DNA from: Hyphomonas sp.
GTDB lineage: Bacteria > Pseudomonadota > Alphaproteobacteria > Caulobacterales > Hyphomonadaceae
NCBI GenBank assembly: GCA_017792365.1
Contig: CP051229.1
Location: 2,914,001 to 2,978,000 of the forward strand
Direction of reading: 5' to 3'
Length of the DNA: 64,000 bases
Positions within the stretch are counted from its first letter, which is position 1. Every line of letters starts with the position of its first letter. The notes beneath the pieces are model-generated. The model made no database searches, was not told where the DNA came from, and worked only from the letters and a program-made list of their open reading frames with translations. The position numbers and the translations under genes were made by a program. Below are positions 63,878 through 64,000 of the stretch, one piece after another.

Positions 63878-64000
63878 GGGGGTGTCGAGGGGGCGAACCC
63901 GCTCCGTGTCAGCGGCGCATAAGCGAGCGTCTGGTGCGCGGCGATATGGGGCAGGGCGCATGCCGCGTCAAGCGCCTTCAAACCTGGCATAGGGCGGCGA

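Noticed and set aside
1-64000. Search for mobile elements, CRISPR arrays, tRNA or rRNA genes
   Set aside because: No transposase, integrase, regularly spaced repeats or recognisable RNA gene was found by reading both strands; small RNAs cannot be excluded.

Overview
The window is high-GC DNA from an alphaproteobacterium, most likely near the Hyphomonadaceae/Caulobacterales or a related marine lineage. This rests on an alphaproteobacterial-type LexA box (GAAC-N7-GAAC) before an imuA-imuB-dnaE2 cassette, TonB-dependent receptors with TetR partners, a LuxR/LuxI pair, and many histidine kinases and stand-alone receivers. The genus cannot be fixed by eye.

Layout. 1-6 kb: a TonB-dependent receptor (cut by the left edge) coupled to a TetR regulator, then a second TetR gene divergent from an iorAB-type molybdenum hydroxylase; both TetR promoters carry perfect inverted repeats. 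6-9.5 kb: a small pseudo-receiver, luxR, a 20-bp perfect lux-box-like palindrome, luxI, an overlapping phytanoyl-CoA-dioxygenase-family gene and a CheY-like receiver. 9.6-22.4 kb: a surface-polysaccharide locus (flippase, GT2, polysaccharide deacetylase, WbpD/WbpB/WbpE-like acetyltransferase, dehydrogenase and aminotransferase, an epimerase, a second aminotransferase, a GT-B glycosyltransferase, O-antigen ligase) with a NarL-type regulator and an Hpt protein. 22.6-24.8 kb: a putatively Fur-controlled PepSY membrane pair. 24.8-30.6 kb: the SOS mutasome imuA-imuB-dnaE2. 30.6-35.9 kb: a DUF2891 lipoprotein, a secreted protein, propionyl-CoA synthetase and a CaiB/BaiF-type enzyme. 36-44.7 kb: a signalling island of two histidine kinases, two CheY-like receivers, an Hpt-REC fusion, a pseudo-receiver winged-helix regulator and a GGDEF/EAL protein. 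45-53 kb: 5-oxoprolinase with a cytochrome b561/c' pair, a LOG-family hydrolase and small membrane or secreted proteins. 53-64 kb: a methyltransferase, polA, a hybrid kinase, two GNATs, a VOC protein, an SDR, a membrane protein and a TrkH-type potassium channel.

A major caveat is that eight genes contain about 17 frame breaks, all compatible with 1-2 nt losses or gains, with intact family sequence on both sides. polA alone has six. I read these as sequence or assembly errors and annotate each as one gene with the break sites given. An SDR gene also has an in-frame amber codon. No tRNA, rRNA, insertion sequence, integrase, phage gene or CRISPR array was seen.

Functionally the window joins quorum sensing to polysaccharide synthesis and to a dense phosphorelay network, on a housekeeping background (DNA repair, CoA metabolism, iron and potassium transport).
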